Assembly: GCA_963715745.1 (NCBI GenBank)
Contig: OY970271.1
Location: 2,232,001-2,296,000 of the forward strand
Direction: 5' to 3'
Source of the DNA: CAWGJF01 sp963715745
GTDB lineage: Bacteria > Bacteroidota > Ignavibacteria > Ignavibacteriales > Ignavibacteriaceae
Length of the DNA stretch: 64,000 bases
The notes below the pieces were generated by a model, which worked only from the letters and a program-made list of their open reading frames with translations, made no database searches and was not told where the DNA came from. Shown here one piece after another: positions 9,019 to 18,043 of the stretch (its first letter is position 1; each line of letters begins with the position of its first letter). The position numbers and the translations under genes were made by a program.

Positions 9019-10158
9019 TTACACTTTTCCATTTGACTTTATTACGCTTCTTGCAATTAGCATTTTTTGAATTTCCGTTGTTCCTTCAAAAATTCTTAAA
9101 ATCCTTGCATCCCTGTAATATCTTTCAAGTGGAAGTTCTCTTGAAAAACCCATTCCTCCATGAATCTGCAATGCTTTATCAACAATTTCTGCCATTGCTT
9201 CGGAAGCAAATAATTTAATTATTGCGGCTTCCCGGGAAACTTCCTTTCCTATATCATAATCAAAAGCACAACGATAAACAACACTTTCTAAAGGATAAAT
9301 TTTTGTTGCCATTTCTGCAAGCATAAATTGTACAGCCTGAAATTTAGAAATTGGTTCATTAAATTGTTTTCTTTGTTTAGAATATAGTGTGGAAATTTCC
9401 AGCAGTTCTCTTGATGCACCAAGACAGCAAGCACCAATAGTCAATCTTCCGGCATCAAGAGTTTTCATTGCGATCAAAAAACCTCTGCCTTCACTCCCAA
9501 TCATATTTTCTTCAGGAACCTCAACATTTTCGAATGTAATAGAATTAGTTGTGCTTCCTTTTATTCCAAGTTTCTTTTCAGGTTTCCCAATTGTAATTCC
9601 CGGTGAATTTGCTTCCACAGCAAATCCGGTTATGCCTTTATCCGTTCTTGCAAAAACACTGAATAAATCTGCAATACCGGCATTTGTAATCCAGACTTTT
9701 GAACCATTAATTATCCATTTATCTTTTTCTTTTTTTGCATGAGTGGAGAGACTAAATGAATCAGAACCTGCTTCCGGCTCTGTTAATGCAAAAGAAGCAA
9801 TCATTTCACCTGAAGTAAGTTTTGGTAAATATTTTTTCTTCAGGTTTTCATCACCTCCTACAAAAATTGCATTAGTGCCTATTGATTGATGTGCACCAAC
9901 AAAGGCAGCTGTTGATGCACATCCTCTTGCAATTTCTTCCATCATTATGCAATAACCAACTTTACCCATTCCGCTTCCGCCATATTCCTCAGGAAAAGAA
10001 GTTCCTAAAAATCCTATTTCAGCTATCTTTTTTATTAATTCATCAGGAATAAATTCCTGTTCATCTATTTGCCGTGCTAAAGGCTTTATTTCACTATCAG
10101 TAAATTCTTTCGCTAATCCTCTGAGTAGTTTTTGATCTTCAGAAAATGTGAAATTCAT
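9019..10158 (-). CDS. Acyl-CoA dehydrogenase
   Basis: 379 residues, the full length of the FAD-dependent family that oxidises acyl-CoA to 2-enoyl-CoA and passes electrons to ETF. Domain order is N-terminal helices, a middle beta domain with ASFALTEPEAGSDS and GSKVWITNAG, and a C-terminal helical domain ending in RDARILRIFEGTTEIQ. The Glu in that last segment is the catalytic base position of the short/medium-chain group. Nearby fatty-acid-related genes are the enoyl-CoA hydratase at 23 kb and the Fe-S membrane oxidoreductase at 11.7 kb, which may take ETF electrons. It is transcribed with hisA. Confidence 0.95.
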   Translation of the reverse strand: MNFTFSEDQKLLRGLAKEFTDSEIKPLARQIDEQEFIPDELIKKIAEIGFLGTSFPEEYGGSGMGKVGYCIMMEEIARGCASTAAFVGAHQSIGTNAIFVGGDENLKKKYLPKLTSGEMIASFALTEPEAGSDSFSLSTHAKKEKDKWIINGSKVWITNAGIADLFSVFARTDKGITGFAVEANSPGITIGKPEKKLGIKGSTTNSITFENVEVPEENMIGSEGRGFLIAMKTLDAGRLTIGACCLGASRELLEISTLYSKQRKQFNEPISKFQAVQFMLAEMATKIYPLESVVYRCAFDYDIGKEVSREAAIIKLFASEAMAEIVDKALQIHGGMGFSRELPLERYYRDARILRIFEGTTEIQKMLIARSVIKSNGKV

Positions 10159-10318
10159 CAGGATATTCCGGAATTATGAAAAATGTTAATCCAAATTAAT
10201 TAAATATTTGAGCAATTACAGACCGTAAATAATTCGATAAATTAGCTAGTATTAATAAAATATTGATTTTTGCTTAAAATATTGACTTTTCTAACTTTAA
10301 TAAGCATATTTGACTGTA

Positions 10319-11149
10319 ATGCAGAAGGAATTTCTATTAAAATCTAAAAATACCGACGAAATTCAAATTACTGCATATGGAATTGAGAATATAAATACAA
10401 CTCCGTGTGTAATTTGTGTTCACGGATTTAAGGGATTTAAAGATTGGGGATTTTGGCCTTACGCTTCTCAATATCTTTCTGAAAATGGATTTTTTGTTCT
10501 TTCATTTAATTTTTCGCATAACGGGATTGGAGCGAATCCGCTTGAATTTACTGAATTGGATAAGTTCGCATCCAATTCATTTTCACTTGAAAAAGAAGAA
10601 TTAAAACTAATTGCTGATTCGTATTTAAATAACTTTTTTGGTGGGAAATCAAGTAAAGGACTTGGAGTTATCGGACACAGCAGAGGCGGTGCAGTTTCAA
10701 TGTTTTCTTCACAAAAAGTAAAATATGATGCTATTGTGCTTTGGAGTTCAATTGCAAAAATTGACAGATATACCGAGCGACAAAAAGTAGATTGGAAAGA
10801 AAAAGGATTTCTGGAATTTCAGAATTCGCGCACAAAACAAATGATGCGATTGGATGTTTCTTTTCTAAATGATATTGAAAAAAATAAAGATAACTCTTTA
10901 AATCTAGAAAAAAGTGTAAGAAACTTTAAAAATCCTTTATTGATATTACATGGTGAACAGGATTTAACTGTACCTTTAAAGGAAGCAAAACAAATTTTTG
11001 AATGGTCTGGTTCATCTGAAAAAGAAATTGAAATTATACCAAAAACCGGGCATACATTTGATGCACAACATCCATTTGAAAAATCAAACCCCGTTTTGGA
11101 TCTGGTATTAGAAAAAACAATGAAATTTTTTAAGAAACATTTAAACTGA
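10319..11149 (+). CDS. Alpha/beta hydrolase (dienelactone hydrolase/esterase-like)
   Basis: About 276 residues. The fold elements are the oxyanion-loop strand VICVHGFKGFKDW, the nucleophile elbow GHSRGG, an acidic residue in HGEQDLTVP, and the His in PKTGHTF. Together these give a complete Ser-Asp-His triad. No signal peptide, so a cytosolic serine hydrolase acting on an unknown ester. I chose ATG 10319; a TTG nine bases upstream (10310) is also possible. It is followed 8 bp later by bioY, with GAGG before that start, so both are likely co-transcribed. Confidence 0.85.
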   Translation: MQKEFLLKSKNTDEIQITAYGIENINTTPCVICVHGFKGFKDWGFWPYASQYLSENGFFVLSFNFSHNGIGANPLEFTELDKFASNSFSLEKEELKLIADSYLNNFFGGKSSKGLGVIGHSRGGAVSMFSSQKVKYDAIVLWSSIAKIDRYTERQKVDWKEKGFLEFQNSRTKQMMRLDVSFLNDIEKNKDNSLNLEKSVRNFKNPLLILHGEQDLTVPLKEAKQIFEWSGSSEKEIEIIPKTGHTFDAQHPFEKSNPVLDLVLEKTMKFFKKHLN

Positions 11150-11157
11150 GGACATTT

Positions 11158-11730
11158 ATGAATCAACAAACAAAAGCAGCAAGTAAATTCAGTTATTTAA
11201 TTTCTCTTGCTAAATCTTCTGAGTTATTCTGGATAGTTTCATTTGCTATTTTAACCGCCATTGGTGCACAGTTAACTATTCCGGTAAAACCGGTGCCTTT
11301 TACATTACAGGTTTTGTTTGTGTTACTTGCGGGGGCATTATTAGGAGCTAAAAATGGTGCTTACAGCCAGTTATTATATCTCGCACTTGGAGTGACAGGT
11401 TTACCTGTATTTGCTCAAACAGGTGAAGGTGGTTTTGGATTTGCACAATTGTTTGGTCCGACCGGTGGATACCTTTTAGCATTTCCTGTTGCTGCATTTG
11501 TTGTTGGTTATCTTGTAAATAAATTTTCAGGATATGTAGGAGTTGTAGTATCAATGTTTGTTGGGTACTTGCTTGTTTTACTATTCGGAACAATATTTCT
11601 TCAAACTTTTTATCTGCACGACTGGTCAGCGGCAATCAGCGGAGGAGCAGGTATTTTTTCAATCTGGATGGTTGTAAAAGTATTCGCTGCAGCGTCAATC
11701 TATTTCGGAATAAAAAAAGTACAGAAATAA
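11158..11730 (+). CDS. bioY: Biotin transporter BioY (ECF S component)
   Basis: 190 residues, about six membrane helices, with BioY hallmarks AQLTIPVKPVPFTLQVLFV in the first helix region, GAKNGAYSQLLYLALG and FGPTGGYLLAFP. BioY is the biotin-binding subunit that works alone or with an ECF ATPase module; no such module is in the window. It lies 8 bp after a hydrolase and 3 bp before the Fe-S oxidoreductase gene. Biotin is needed for acyl-CoA carboxylases. Confidence 0.95.
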   Translation: MNQQTKAASKFSYLISLAKSSELFWIVSFAILTAIGAQLTIPVKPVPFTLQVLFVLLAGALLGAKNGAYSQLLYLALGVTGLPVFAQTGEGGFGFAQLFGPTGGYLLAFPVAAFVVGYLVNKFSGYVGVVVSMFVGYLLVLLFGTIFLQTFYLHDWSAAISGGAGIFSIWMVVKVFAAASIYFGIKKVQK

Positions 11731-11733
11731 TTA

Positions 11734-13734
11734 ATGACAATTAAGAACATTGTTTTTATCCTGGTTTTCATTTCTGCTATTTCCTTTTTTGTATGGAGCT
11801 GCCGAAACCTGATTAAATATATGATGGTTGCAAAAAAGGAGGATGACAGGTTAGATGAAATAGGAAAGAGAATTAAAAATGTTCTTAAAATCGCATTTGG
11901 TCAATCAAAACTGCTAAGAGATCCTGCAGCCGGAATAACGCATTTCCTTATATTCTGGGGATTTATACTCTTTCTTTTCGCAGTGATTGAAGCATTAATC
12001 CAGGGATTCTATTCTGATTTTACTTTGTCCTTTTTGGGTCCTGTTTATTCTATAATTACTATAATTCAGGATATTTTTGGATTGCTGGTTGTTCTTGCGG
12101 TTCTTAATGCTTTGTTCAGAAGGTTTATTTTAAAAATTCCAAGATTGCAGGTTGATAAATCTTCATCTATGGATGCTGTTGTTATTTTGCTTCTTATAAT
12201 GTTTGTTGTTATTTCAATGTTTGGTCAAAATATTGCATTAGTTGCCAAACACAATTTTATCATCGGAGAATATGAAATAAGACCAATATCTGCGTTTCTT
12301 AGCCCTTCAATATTCAATTCGAATTCAAATGCAGCTCAAAATGCTTATGAAATTTTTTGGTGGGCGCATATAGTTCTTGTATTAGGGTTTCTGAATTTTC
12401 TTCCGTATTCAAAACATCTGCATGTACTTACTTCAATTCCAAACACATTTTTTGCAAATCTTGACCCTGTTCGTAATACAATTAAAAAGCTTGATCTTGA
12501 TGATGAAAATGCTGAAACATTTGGTGCTTCGGATATTCAGCATTTTAGCTGGAAGCAAATCCTGGATGGCTATTCCTGCACAGAATGCGGAAGATGTACT
12601 TCTGTTTGTCCGGCAAATTCAGTTGGAAAATCACTTTCACCAAGGGAAATAATTGTTAACGTTCGTAAAAGAACAAAAGATGCTGCACCATTACTTGCTT
12701 CAGGAATTTCAGAAGGAGAGCAATTCGAGAAGACTTTGGTGCACGATTATATTAAAGATATTGAATTATGGGAATGCACTACCTGTATGGCTTGCGTTCA
12801 GGAATGTCCGGTGATGATTGAACACGTTGATACAATTGTGGATATGCGTAGAAATCTCGTATTAACCGAATCTCAATTCCCCTCAAATCTGAATAATGTA
12901 TTCAAAAGTCTGGAAACAAATTTTACTCCCTGGGCATTTAATCAAGCTGACAGAGTCAATTGGGCTGAAGGAATGGGCATAAAAACAATGGCTGAAGACC
13001 CAAATTGTGATATTTTGTTCTGGGTTGGCTGCGCTGGCTCTTTTGATGACCGTTATAAAAAAGTGACACAATCTTTTGCGAAATTGATGCAAAAAGCTAA
13101 TATTGACTTCAGAATTCTTGGAATTGAGGAAAAATGCAACGGTGATACTGCAAGAAGGCTTGGAAATGAGTATTTAGCGCAGATGATGATGACCGAAAAT
13201 ATTGAAACGCTAAATAATTATAATGTTAAAAAAATTGTTACTGCATGTCCCCATTGTTTTCATTCATTAAAGAATGAATACAAACAGTTTGGTGGAAATT
13301 TTGAAGTTCATCACCATTCAGAGTTCATTGACAATCTGATTTCAGAAAACAAATTATCGCTAAATTCAGGAAGCAAGAATAAGGTTACTTATCACGATTC
13401 CTGTTATTTAGGCAGATACAACAGTGTTTATGATTCTCCACGGAATACTATCAAAAGTATGAAAGAGATTGAATTTGTTGAAATGGAGAGGAATAAAAGC
13501 AAAGGATTTTGCTGTGGTGCCGGTGGCGGAAGAATGTTTTTAGAAGATGAAGAAGGCGGGAAAATAAACATTGAAAGGACAAAAGAAGCATTAAGTACAA
13601 ACGCGGATACAATTGCATCTGCCTGTCCGTTTTGTATGACTATGATGACCGATGGTGTTAAACATTATGAAAAATCTGAATCAGTTGCCGTAAAAGATAT
13701 TGCAGAATTAGTGCTGGAAAACTTGTCTGATTGA
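11734..13734 (+). CDS. Membrane-bound (Fe-S) oxidoreductase, HdrD/GlpC-like fusion
   Basis: 666 residues. The N-terminal third has about five membrane helices resembling a NarI/cytochrome-b type membrane domain. Two 4Fe-4S ferredoxin motifs follow: Cys282/285/288/292 with CTECGRCTSVCP, and Cys348/351/354/358 with CTTCMACVQECP. Two CCG domains complete it (VGCAGSFDD ... ACPHCFHSL, then HDSCYLGR ... CCGAGGG ... ACPFCMTM). Family members move electrons between a soluble donor and the quinone pool or a heterodisulfide-like cluster; several work with ETF and acyl-CoA dehydrogenases. The acyl-CoA dehydrogenase 1.5 kb away would fit, but a partner is not shown here. The fusion of membrane and soluble parts is complete, with no frameshift. 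Confidence 0.9.
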   Translation: MTIKNIVFILVFISAISFFVWSCRNLIKYMMVAKKEDDRLDEIGKRIKNVLKIAFGQSKLLRDPAAGITHFLIFWGFILFLFAVIEALIQGFYSDFTLSFLGPVYSIITIIQDIFGLLVVLAVLNALFRRFILKIPRLQVDKSSSMDAVVILLLIMFVVISMFGQNIALVAKHNFIIGEYEIRPISAFLSPSIFNSNSNAAQNAYEIFWWAHIVLVLGFLNFLPYSKHLHVLTSIPNTFFANLDPVRNTIKKLDLDDENAETFGASDIQHFSWKQILDGYSCTECGRCTSVCPANSVGKSLSPREIIVNVRKRTKDAAPLLASGISEGEQFEKTLVHDYIKDIELWECTTCMACVQECPVMIEHVDTIVDMRRNLVLTESQFPSNLNNVFKSLETNFTPWAFNQADRVNWAEGMGIKTMAEDPNCDILFWVGCAGSFDDRYKKVTQSFAKLMQKANIDFRILGIEEKCNGDTARRLGNEYLAQMMMTENIETLNNYNVKKIVTACPHCFHSLKNEYKQFGGNFEVHHHSEFIDNLISENKLSLNSGSKNKVTYHDSCYLGRYNSVYDSPRNTIKSMKEIEFVEMERNKSKGFCCGAGGGRMFLEDEEGGKINIERTKEALSTNADTIASACPFCMTMMTDGVKHYEKSESVAVKDIAELVLENLSD

Positions 13735-13821
13735 GTTATTAAATATGCAGACTTGTTCTTTGTTATAATTAAATGTTAGAAATTCTAATTAACAATCATT
13801 AACCAAATTAGGGAGGAACTG

Positions 13822-14013
13822 ATGGAAAAATATCATCAACTCGTTCAATTTGTTCAAGGGCTGGAAACTGACTTTCAAAAATTTTATGAGAAAGGACAGG
13901 CTGCAGCCGGAACTCGCGTTAGAAAAGGTTTAAGCGAGTTAAGAAAACTTTGCCAGGATGTACGCAAAGATATTCAGGATGTAAAAGCATCCCGTAAAGC
14001 AGACAAAAGCTAA
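13822..14013 (+). CDS. Histone H1-like protein
   Basis: 63 residues, rich in Lys and Arg towards the C-terminus. The pattern is FEKG-like (YEKGQAAAGTRVRKGLSELR) followed by a basic helix and KASRKADKS. It matches the small histone H1-like Hc1-related proteins of Bacteroidota and Chlamydiae, thought to bind and compact DNA. A clear ribosome-binding site (GGGAGG) stands 6-7 bases before the ATG. Unlike its neighbours it is a single short gene with its own upstream gap and a strong terminator, which suggests high expression. Confidence 0.8.
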   Translation: MEKYHQLVQFVQGLETDFQKFYEKGQAAAGTRVRKGLSELRKLCQDVRKDIQDVKASRKADKS

Positions 14014-14046
14014 TTGTTTTTCTCTGTCTTTTTAACTTAATATTTT

Positions 14047-14080
14047 AGCTGGATTAATTTAACTTAATCCAGCTTTTTTA
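14047..14080 (+). terminator. Terminator hairpin after the H1-like gene, abutting the capA-like start
   Basis: Perfect 11-bp stem (14047-14057 with 14064-14074; arm AGCTGGATTAA), 6-nt loop, then a run of T. It is a textbook intrinsic terminator for the histone-like gene. Unusually, the ATG of the next gene lies only 8 nt beyond the stem. Confidence 0.85.
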
Positions 14081-14082
14081 TT

Positions 14083-15294
14083 ATGAAGTTTATAATCAAC
14101 ATACTGTTTATACCGGCTGTAATTTTTTTCCAATTCTTTTTTTTTAATTATTCAAACTACAACGATAAAAAAGAAGTTGTTCAACAAGATTCTGTAGTAT
14201 ATGCTACAATAAGAATTGTCGGCGATTTGATGTGTCATTCTACTCAATTTAATTATGCAAAAGTTAATGCAGACAGCTTTGACTTTACAGGTGTTTACAG
14301 GGAAGTTAAGAATTATTTATCTGATGTCGATTTGACAATCGGAAATCTTGAAACAGTTACTGCAGGCAGGTCAAAATCTTACAGTGGCTATCCATTTTTT
14401 AATGCTCCTGATGATTTTATTTATGCTTTAAAAGATGCAGGTTTCAATCTTCTTGTTACAGCAAACAACCATGCAATTGATCAAGGAGATAAAGGTGTGA
14501 CGAGAACCATTGAACAGATATCAAAAAATGGAATGAGTTATTCCGGAACTGCAATAAGCCAGGCAGATAAAGACTCCATCAGGATATTTGATTTTAACGG
14601 AATTAAGATCACAATACTGGCTTACACTGAAAATACAAATGGTATTCAAATTCCCAATGGAAAAGGTTACTTAATTAATCTTATAAATAAAGAATCTATT
14701 GCAAATGACATTTTTAAAGCTAGAAATAAAGGAGCAGAAATTGTTTTAGTTCAATTTCATTATGGTGAAGAGTATAGAAGAGAACCAAATACCTATCAAA
14801 AGCAAACGGTTGATTCAACAATTTTATCAGGAGCAGATATTATTATTGGAAGTCATCCACACACAATTCAACCTTTAAAATATTTTAAAACTGAAAATGC
14901 AAAACTGGATACAGGTTTAATTGCATATTCAATGGGAAATTTTATTTCTAATCAAAGATGGAGATATTCTGATGCAGGTGTAATTCTCTCAATTACTTTT
15001 GCAAAAAATATTTCGACAGATTCAGTTTACATTTCTGATGTTGAATATCTGCCAACATGGGTATTCAAAGGGGAAATAAATGGTAAAAAAGAATATGTGA
15101 TTATCCCGGAAGATCCTTCTAAACCGGATTCAACTTATACCTATTTTAGTGAAAAAGATTTAAAGGATATGAAACAAGCTTTTGCTGACACTAAGGAAAT
15201 TATAACAAAATATACCGGTAAAGTTAAGCTAAGCGAACCGGATCAAATTGTTAAAAAAATATTACAAGACTCGCTTTCGATTCAATTGAGATGA
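14083..15294 (+). CDS. CapA-family metallophosphatase-like protein
   Basis: 403 residues of the CapA/PgsA (poly-gamma-glutamate capsule) family, a calcineurin-like fold. An N-terminal signal anchor (about residues 1-22) is followed by the metal-site motifs GDLMCHSTQF, GNLETV, ANNHAIDQG, FHYGEEY, GSHPHTIQP and YSMGNFISNQ. The protein should sit on the periplasmic face. Homologues occur well outside capsule loci, so its substrate is unknown. The ATG is preceded by a terminator hairpin, leaving no room for a Shine-Dalgarno, yet the signal peptide requires this start. It overlaps the next gene by ATGA. Confidence 0.88.
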   Translation: MKFIINILFIPAVIFFQFFFFNYSNYNDKKEVVQQDSVVYATIRIVGDLMCHSTQFNYAKVNADSFDFTGVYREVKNYLSDVDLTIGNLETVTAGRSKSYSGYPFFNAPDDFIYALKDAGFNLLVTANNHAIDQGDKGVTRTIEQISKNGMSYSGTAISQADKDSIRIFDFNGIKITILAYTENTNGIQIPNGKGYLINLINKESIANDIFKARNKGAEIVLVQFHYGEEYRREPNTYQKQTVDSTILSGADIIIGSHPHTIQPLKYFKTENAKLDTGLIAYSMGNFISNQRWRYSDAGVILSITFAKNISTDSVYISDVEYLPTWVFKGEINGKKEYVIIPEDPSKPDSTYTYFSEKDLKDMKQAFADTKEIITKYTGKVKLSEPDQIVKKILQDSLSIQLR

Positions 15295-16412
15295 CAAATC
15301 TATCAAATAGAATTTTCATAATTCTAATATTTCTCTTTCTAATTTTAATATTAAGCTGCAGTAAAGAGAATTCTACAAATCCACCATTTACAGAGAAAAG
15401 AAATTTTTATATGGGGTTTACTCCATTTCCATATGATATTAGTTCAGAAGCAGTTGACTATGTTTATGATAAATTAGAAACAGATGCAGACATAATTGCA
15501 CATCATTTTGATGATGGTGTTCCATGGATTGAATCTCTTGATGACACTGATTTTCATCCAAATATTATTGCAGACTGGCAATACAGATTATCCAGAACTC
15601 CGGCAAATCATAAAAAGTATGTTTCAGTTACACCTATAAGTATTAACCGGGATGCACTTGCACCATACAAAGCTGAAGAGGGTAATCTTCCTTTGCCTGC
15701 TCCCTGGGACACAATTTCATTCAACCATCTTTTTGTTAAAGAATCATTTCTGAATTACTGCAACCGCGTTGTTGAATTTTTCAATCCAGATTATTTTGTG
15801 ATTGGAATTGAAGTGAACCTGCTTATGAAGCTTCGTCCGGATTTGTGGGATTCATATCTCGAACTTCATAAATATGTTTACCAGCAATTAAAAGCAGCAT
15901 ATCCAAATTTGCTGATTTTTGTTTCATTCACAGGAATGGATCTTTTTTCCGAATATTCTGATGCTGATCAAATTAAACAAATGCAGGCACTCAATGATAT
16001 GCTGCCGTACACCGATATTTTCGGAATTTCAGTTTATCCATATATCAGTTCCTTGTTGACAGATCCGGTTCCACAAAACCTTTTTGACAGAATTTTTGCT
16101 TTTAGCTCGAAACCGCTTGCAATTTGTGAAACAGGTTACCAGGCAGATACAATTTCAGTTGAAGGAGGAAGTGTTATTATTAATGGCAATCCGGAACTTC
16201 AGAATAATTACATTACTTATCTTTTAAACAAATCTCAGGAGTATAACGTAGAATTCGTTATTAATTTTGTACTTAGAGATTATGATGCATTGTGGGAAGC
16301 AATCGGCAGCCCGGATGATTTTAGAATTCTCTGGAGAGATACAGGTTTGTATGATGAAAACGGGAATCCACGAATTGCTTTTCAAACCTGGGTGGAATGG
16401 CTAAATAAATGA
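15291..16412 (+). CDS. Lipoprotein with clan GH-A glycoside hydrolase-like fold
   Basis: 373 residues. Signal peptide with lipobox (LILSC, Cys23) gives a lipid-anchored protein. The body reads as a TIM barrel. A Glu at the end of a strand in VIGIEVN (Glu174) and a second in LAICETGY (Glu280) stand where clan GH-A enzymes carry the acid/base and nucleophile. The overall look recalls endo-galactanase (GH53-like) proteins; the family assignment is tentative. Its ATG overlaps the capA-like stop, so the two are translationally coupled. This points to joint work on a surface polysaccharide. Confidence 0.7.
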   Translation: MTNLSNRIFIILIFLFLILILSCSKENSTNPPFTEKRNFYMGFTPFPYDISSEAVDYVYDKLETDADIIAHHFDDGVPWIESLDDTDFHPNIIADWQYRLSRTPANHKKYVSVTPISINRDALAPYKAEEGNLPLPAPWDTISFNHLFVKESFLNYCNRVVEFFNPDYFVIGIEVNLLMKLRPDLWDSYLELHKYVYQQLKAAYPNLLIFVSFTGMDLFSEYSDADQIKQMQALNDMLPYTDIFGISVYPYISSLLTDPVPQNLFDRIFAFSSKPLAICETGYQADTISVEGGSVIINGNPELQNNYITYLLNKSQEYNVEFVINFVLRDYDALWEAIGSPDDFRILWRDTGLYDENGNPRIAFQTWVEWLNK

Positions 16413-16489
16413 CCGGCAAATCACAATATTCATTCTTCTTTATTTTTATATTTACTCTTTATTTTGAATAAAAAATTTACGGTAAATTA

Positions 16490-17680
16490 TTGAAAAGTAA
16501 ATCTGCTCTATCGCTGATATTCCTTACAGTTTTTATTGATCTATTAGGATTTGGAATATTAATTCCAATCCTTCCAGCCTTTGCAGAAAAAATACTGGGC
16601 GTAGATGAAACCGCAATCGGGATAGTTATTGCCATATACTCCTTAGTTCAGTTTTTCTTTAACCCAATTCTCGGAAAAATATCAGACAAGCATGGAAGAA
16701 AACCTGTAATCGTAGTCTGCTTGCTTATCAATGCAATAGGATATGTGATTTTTGCATTTACAAATTCATTCCTGATGCTTATGATTTCAAGAATTGTAGC
16801 AGGTGTTGGAGGAAGCAGTATAGCTGTTGCACAGGCTTACATAGCAGATGTTACAACTAAAGAAACCCGTTCAAAAGGAATGGGAATAATAGGCGCAGCA
16901 TTTGGATTGGGATTTGTTTTTGGTCCGCTAATTGGTGGTTTTCTTTCTAAATCAGGTTATATGGTTACTGGGCTTGGCTCTGCTTCGTTTTCATTTATTG
17001 CTTTTGTTGTTACAATGATATTACTTCCAGAATCAAATTTAATTCGTGATGCCAAAACAATTATTAATAGAAAGCTGATAAACATTGATGGAATTAAGCA
17101 GGCATTTAGCAACCCAAGTCTGGCAATTTTGATTTCATTGTTTTTTATTCTCACATTCTCATTTGCAAATATTTATGGAACATTTGCGTTGCTTGGAATT
17201 CAGGAATATGGTTTCACGGATTTGCAGAATGGATATATGTTTGGAATAATAGGATTAAGCTCAGCAGCAGTGCAGGGAGGATTAATTGGTCCGATAACAA
17301 AACTGCTTGGAAAAAAGAAAATTCTGATTGTTGGTTCATTTCTGATTATGGTAACACTTGCAATAATTCCTTATGCAGGAAACTTTTTTTGGCTTGCTGT
17401 TGATTCTGTTTTTCTTTCTCTTGGAACCGGAATGCTGCAGCCAACAGTTCTCAGTCTTATTTCTGAAGTTACTTCGGATGCTGAACAAGGATTAATTCTT
17501 GGTGTAAACCAATCACTTTCTGCCTTTGCAAGAGTACTGGGGCCTCTATGGGGCGGTTTTGCATTTCAATTCCTGGGTTATGCTTTTCCTTTTTTAACCG
17601 GTGCTTTCTTCACGGCATTTATTGTCATAGCAACCATTTTTTATATTCCTAAAAAAATAAGATTTGAAGAGGTTGTTTGA
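16490..17680 (+). CDS. MFS exporter, TetA/DHA1-like
   Basis: 396 residues with twelve predicted helices. The N-terminal helix (FIDLLGFGILIPILP) and the loop 2-3 motif A (GKISDKHGRKPV) are typical of the drug:H+ antiporter group that includes TetA. Motif C-like glycines follow in helix 5 (GLGFVFGPLIGG). The start is TTG, chosen because the hydrophobic first helix begins directly after it. The substrate cannot be deduced and resistance should not be assumed. A small two-helix membrane protein follows 12 bp downstream. Confidence 0.9.
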   Translation: MKSKSALSLIFLTVFIDLLGFGILIPILPAFAEKILGVDETAIGIVIAIYSLVQFFFNPILGKISDKHGRKPVIVVCLLINAIGYVIFAFTNSFLMLMISRIVAGVGGSSIAVAQAYIADVTTKETRSKGMGIIGAAFGLGFVFGPLIGGFLSKSGYMVTGLGSASFSFIAFVVTMILLPESNLIRDAKTIINRKLINIDGIKQAFSNPSLAILISLFFILTFSFANIYGTFALLGIQEYGFTDLQNGYMFGIIGLSSAAVQGGLIGPITKLLGKKKILIVGSFLIMVTLAIIPYAGNFFWLAVDSVFLSLGTGMLQPTVLSLISEVTSDAEQGLILGVNQSLSAFARVLGPLWGGFAFQFLGYAFPFLTGAFFTAFIVIATIFYIPKKIRFEEVV

Positions 17681-17692
17681 TTTGAGGATGAT

Positions 17693-17923
17693 ATGAAATC
17701 AAAATTATATATAGTGCTTATTATTTTAGGAATCTTTTCTCTAGTTATTTCATTTATCTTTTGGATGCTTTCTTTATCAGCTTACCTGGAGAGAGCAAAA
17801 TATGGCCCGGGCTTGTTTTTTGCCGACGTGGAATTTTTCGGAATTGTAGCAATTGTTTCTCTTTTATTTGGATTAGTATTTCTGTTTATTTCCAGACGAA
17901 TTAAAAAATCAAATTCAAAATAA
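17693..17923 (+). CDS. Small two-helix membrane protein
   Basis: 76 residues with two hydrophobic helices (about 5-28 and 45-68) and a basic C-terminal tail (SRRIKKSNSK). A Shine-Dalgarno-like GAGGATG stands just before the ATG. No family recognised. It directly follows the MFS exporter and may be co-expressed with it. Confidence 0.65.
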   Translation: MKSKLYIVLIILGIFSLVISFIFWMLSLSAYLERAKYGPGLFFADVEFFGIVAIVSLLFGLVFLFISRRIKKSNSK

Positions 17924-18043
17924 AAACTTTTTTCTATTGGTTCGTTAAATTCTCATTTCCAAATCCAAACTCAATTTATAACTTGAGTAATCAGGATAAA
18001 TTCATTAAAAAGTAACTTCAATAACTTTTATTCAGGAAATAAT

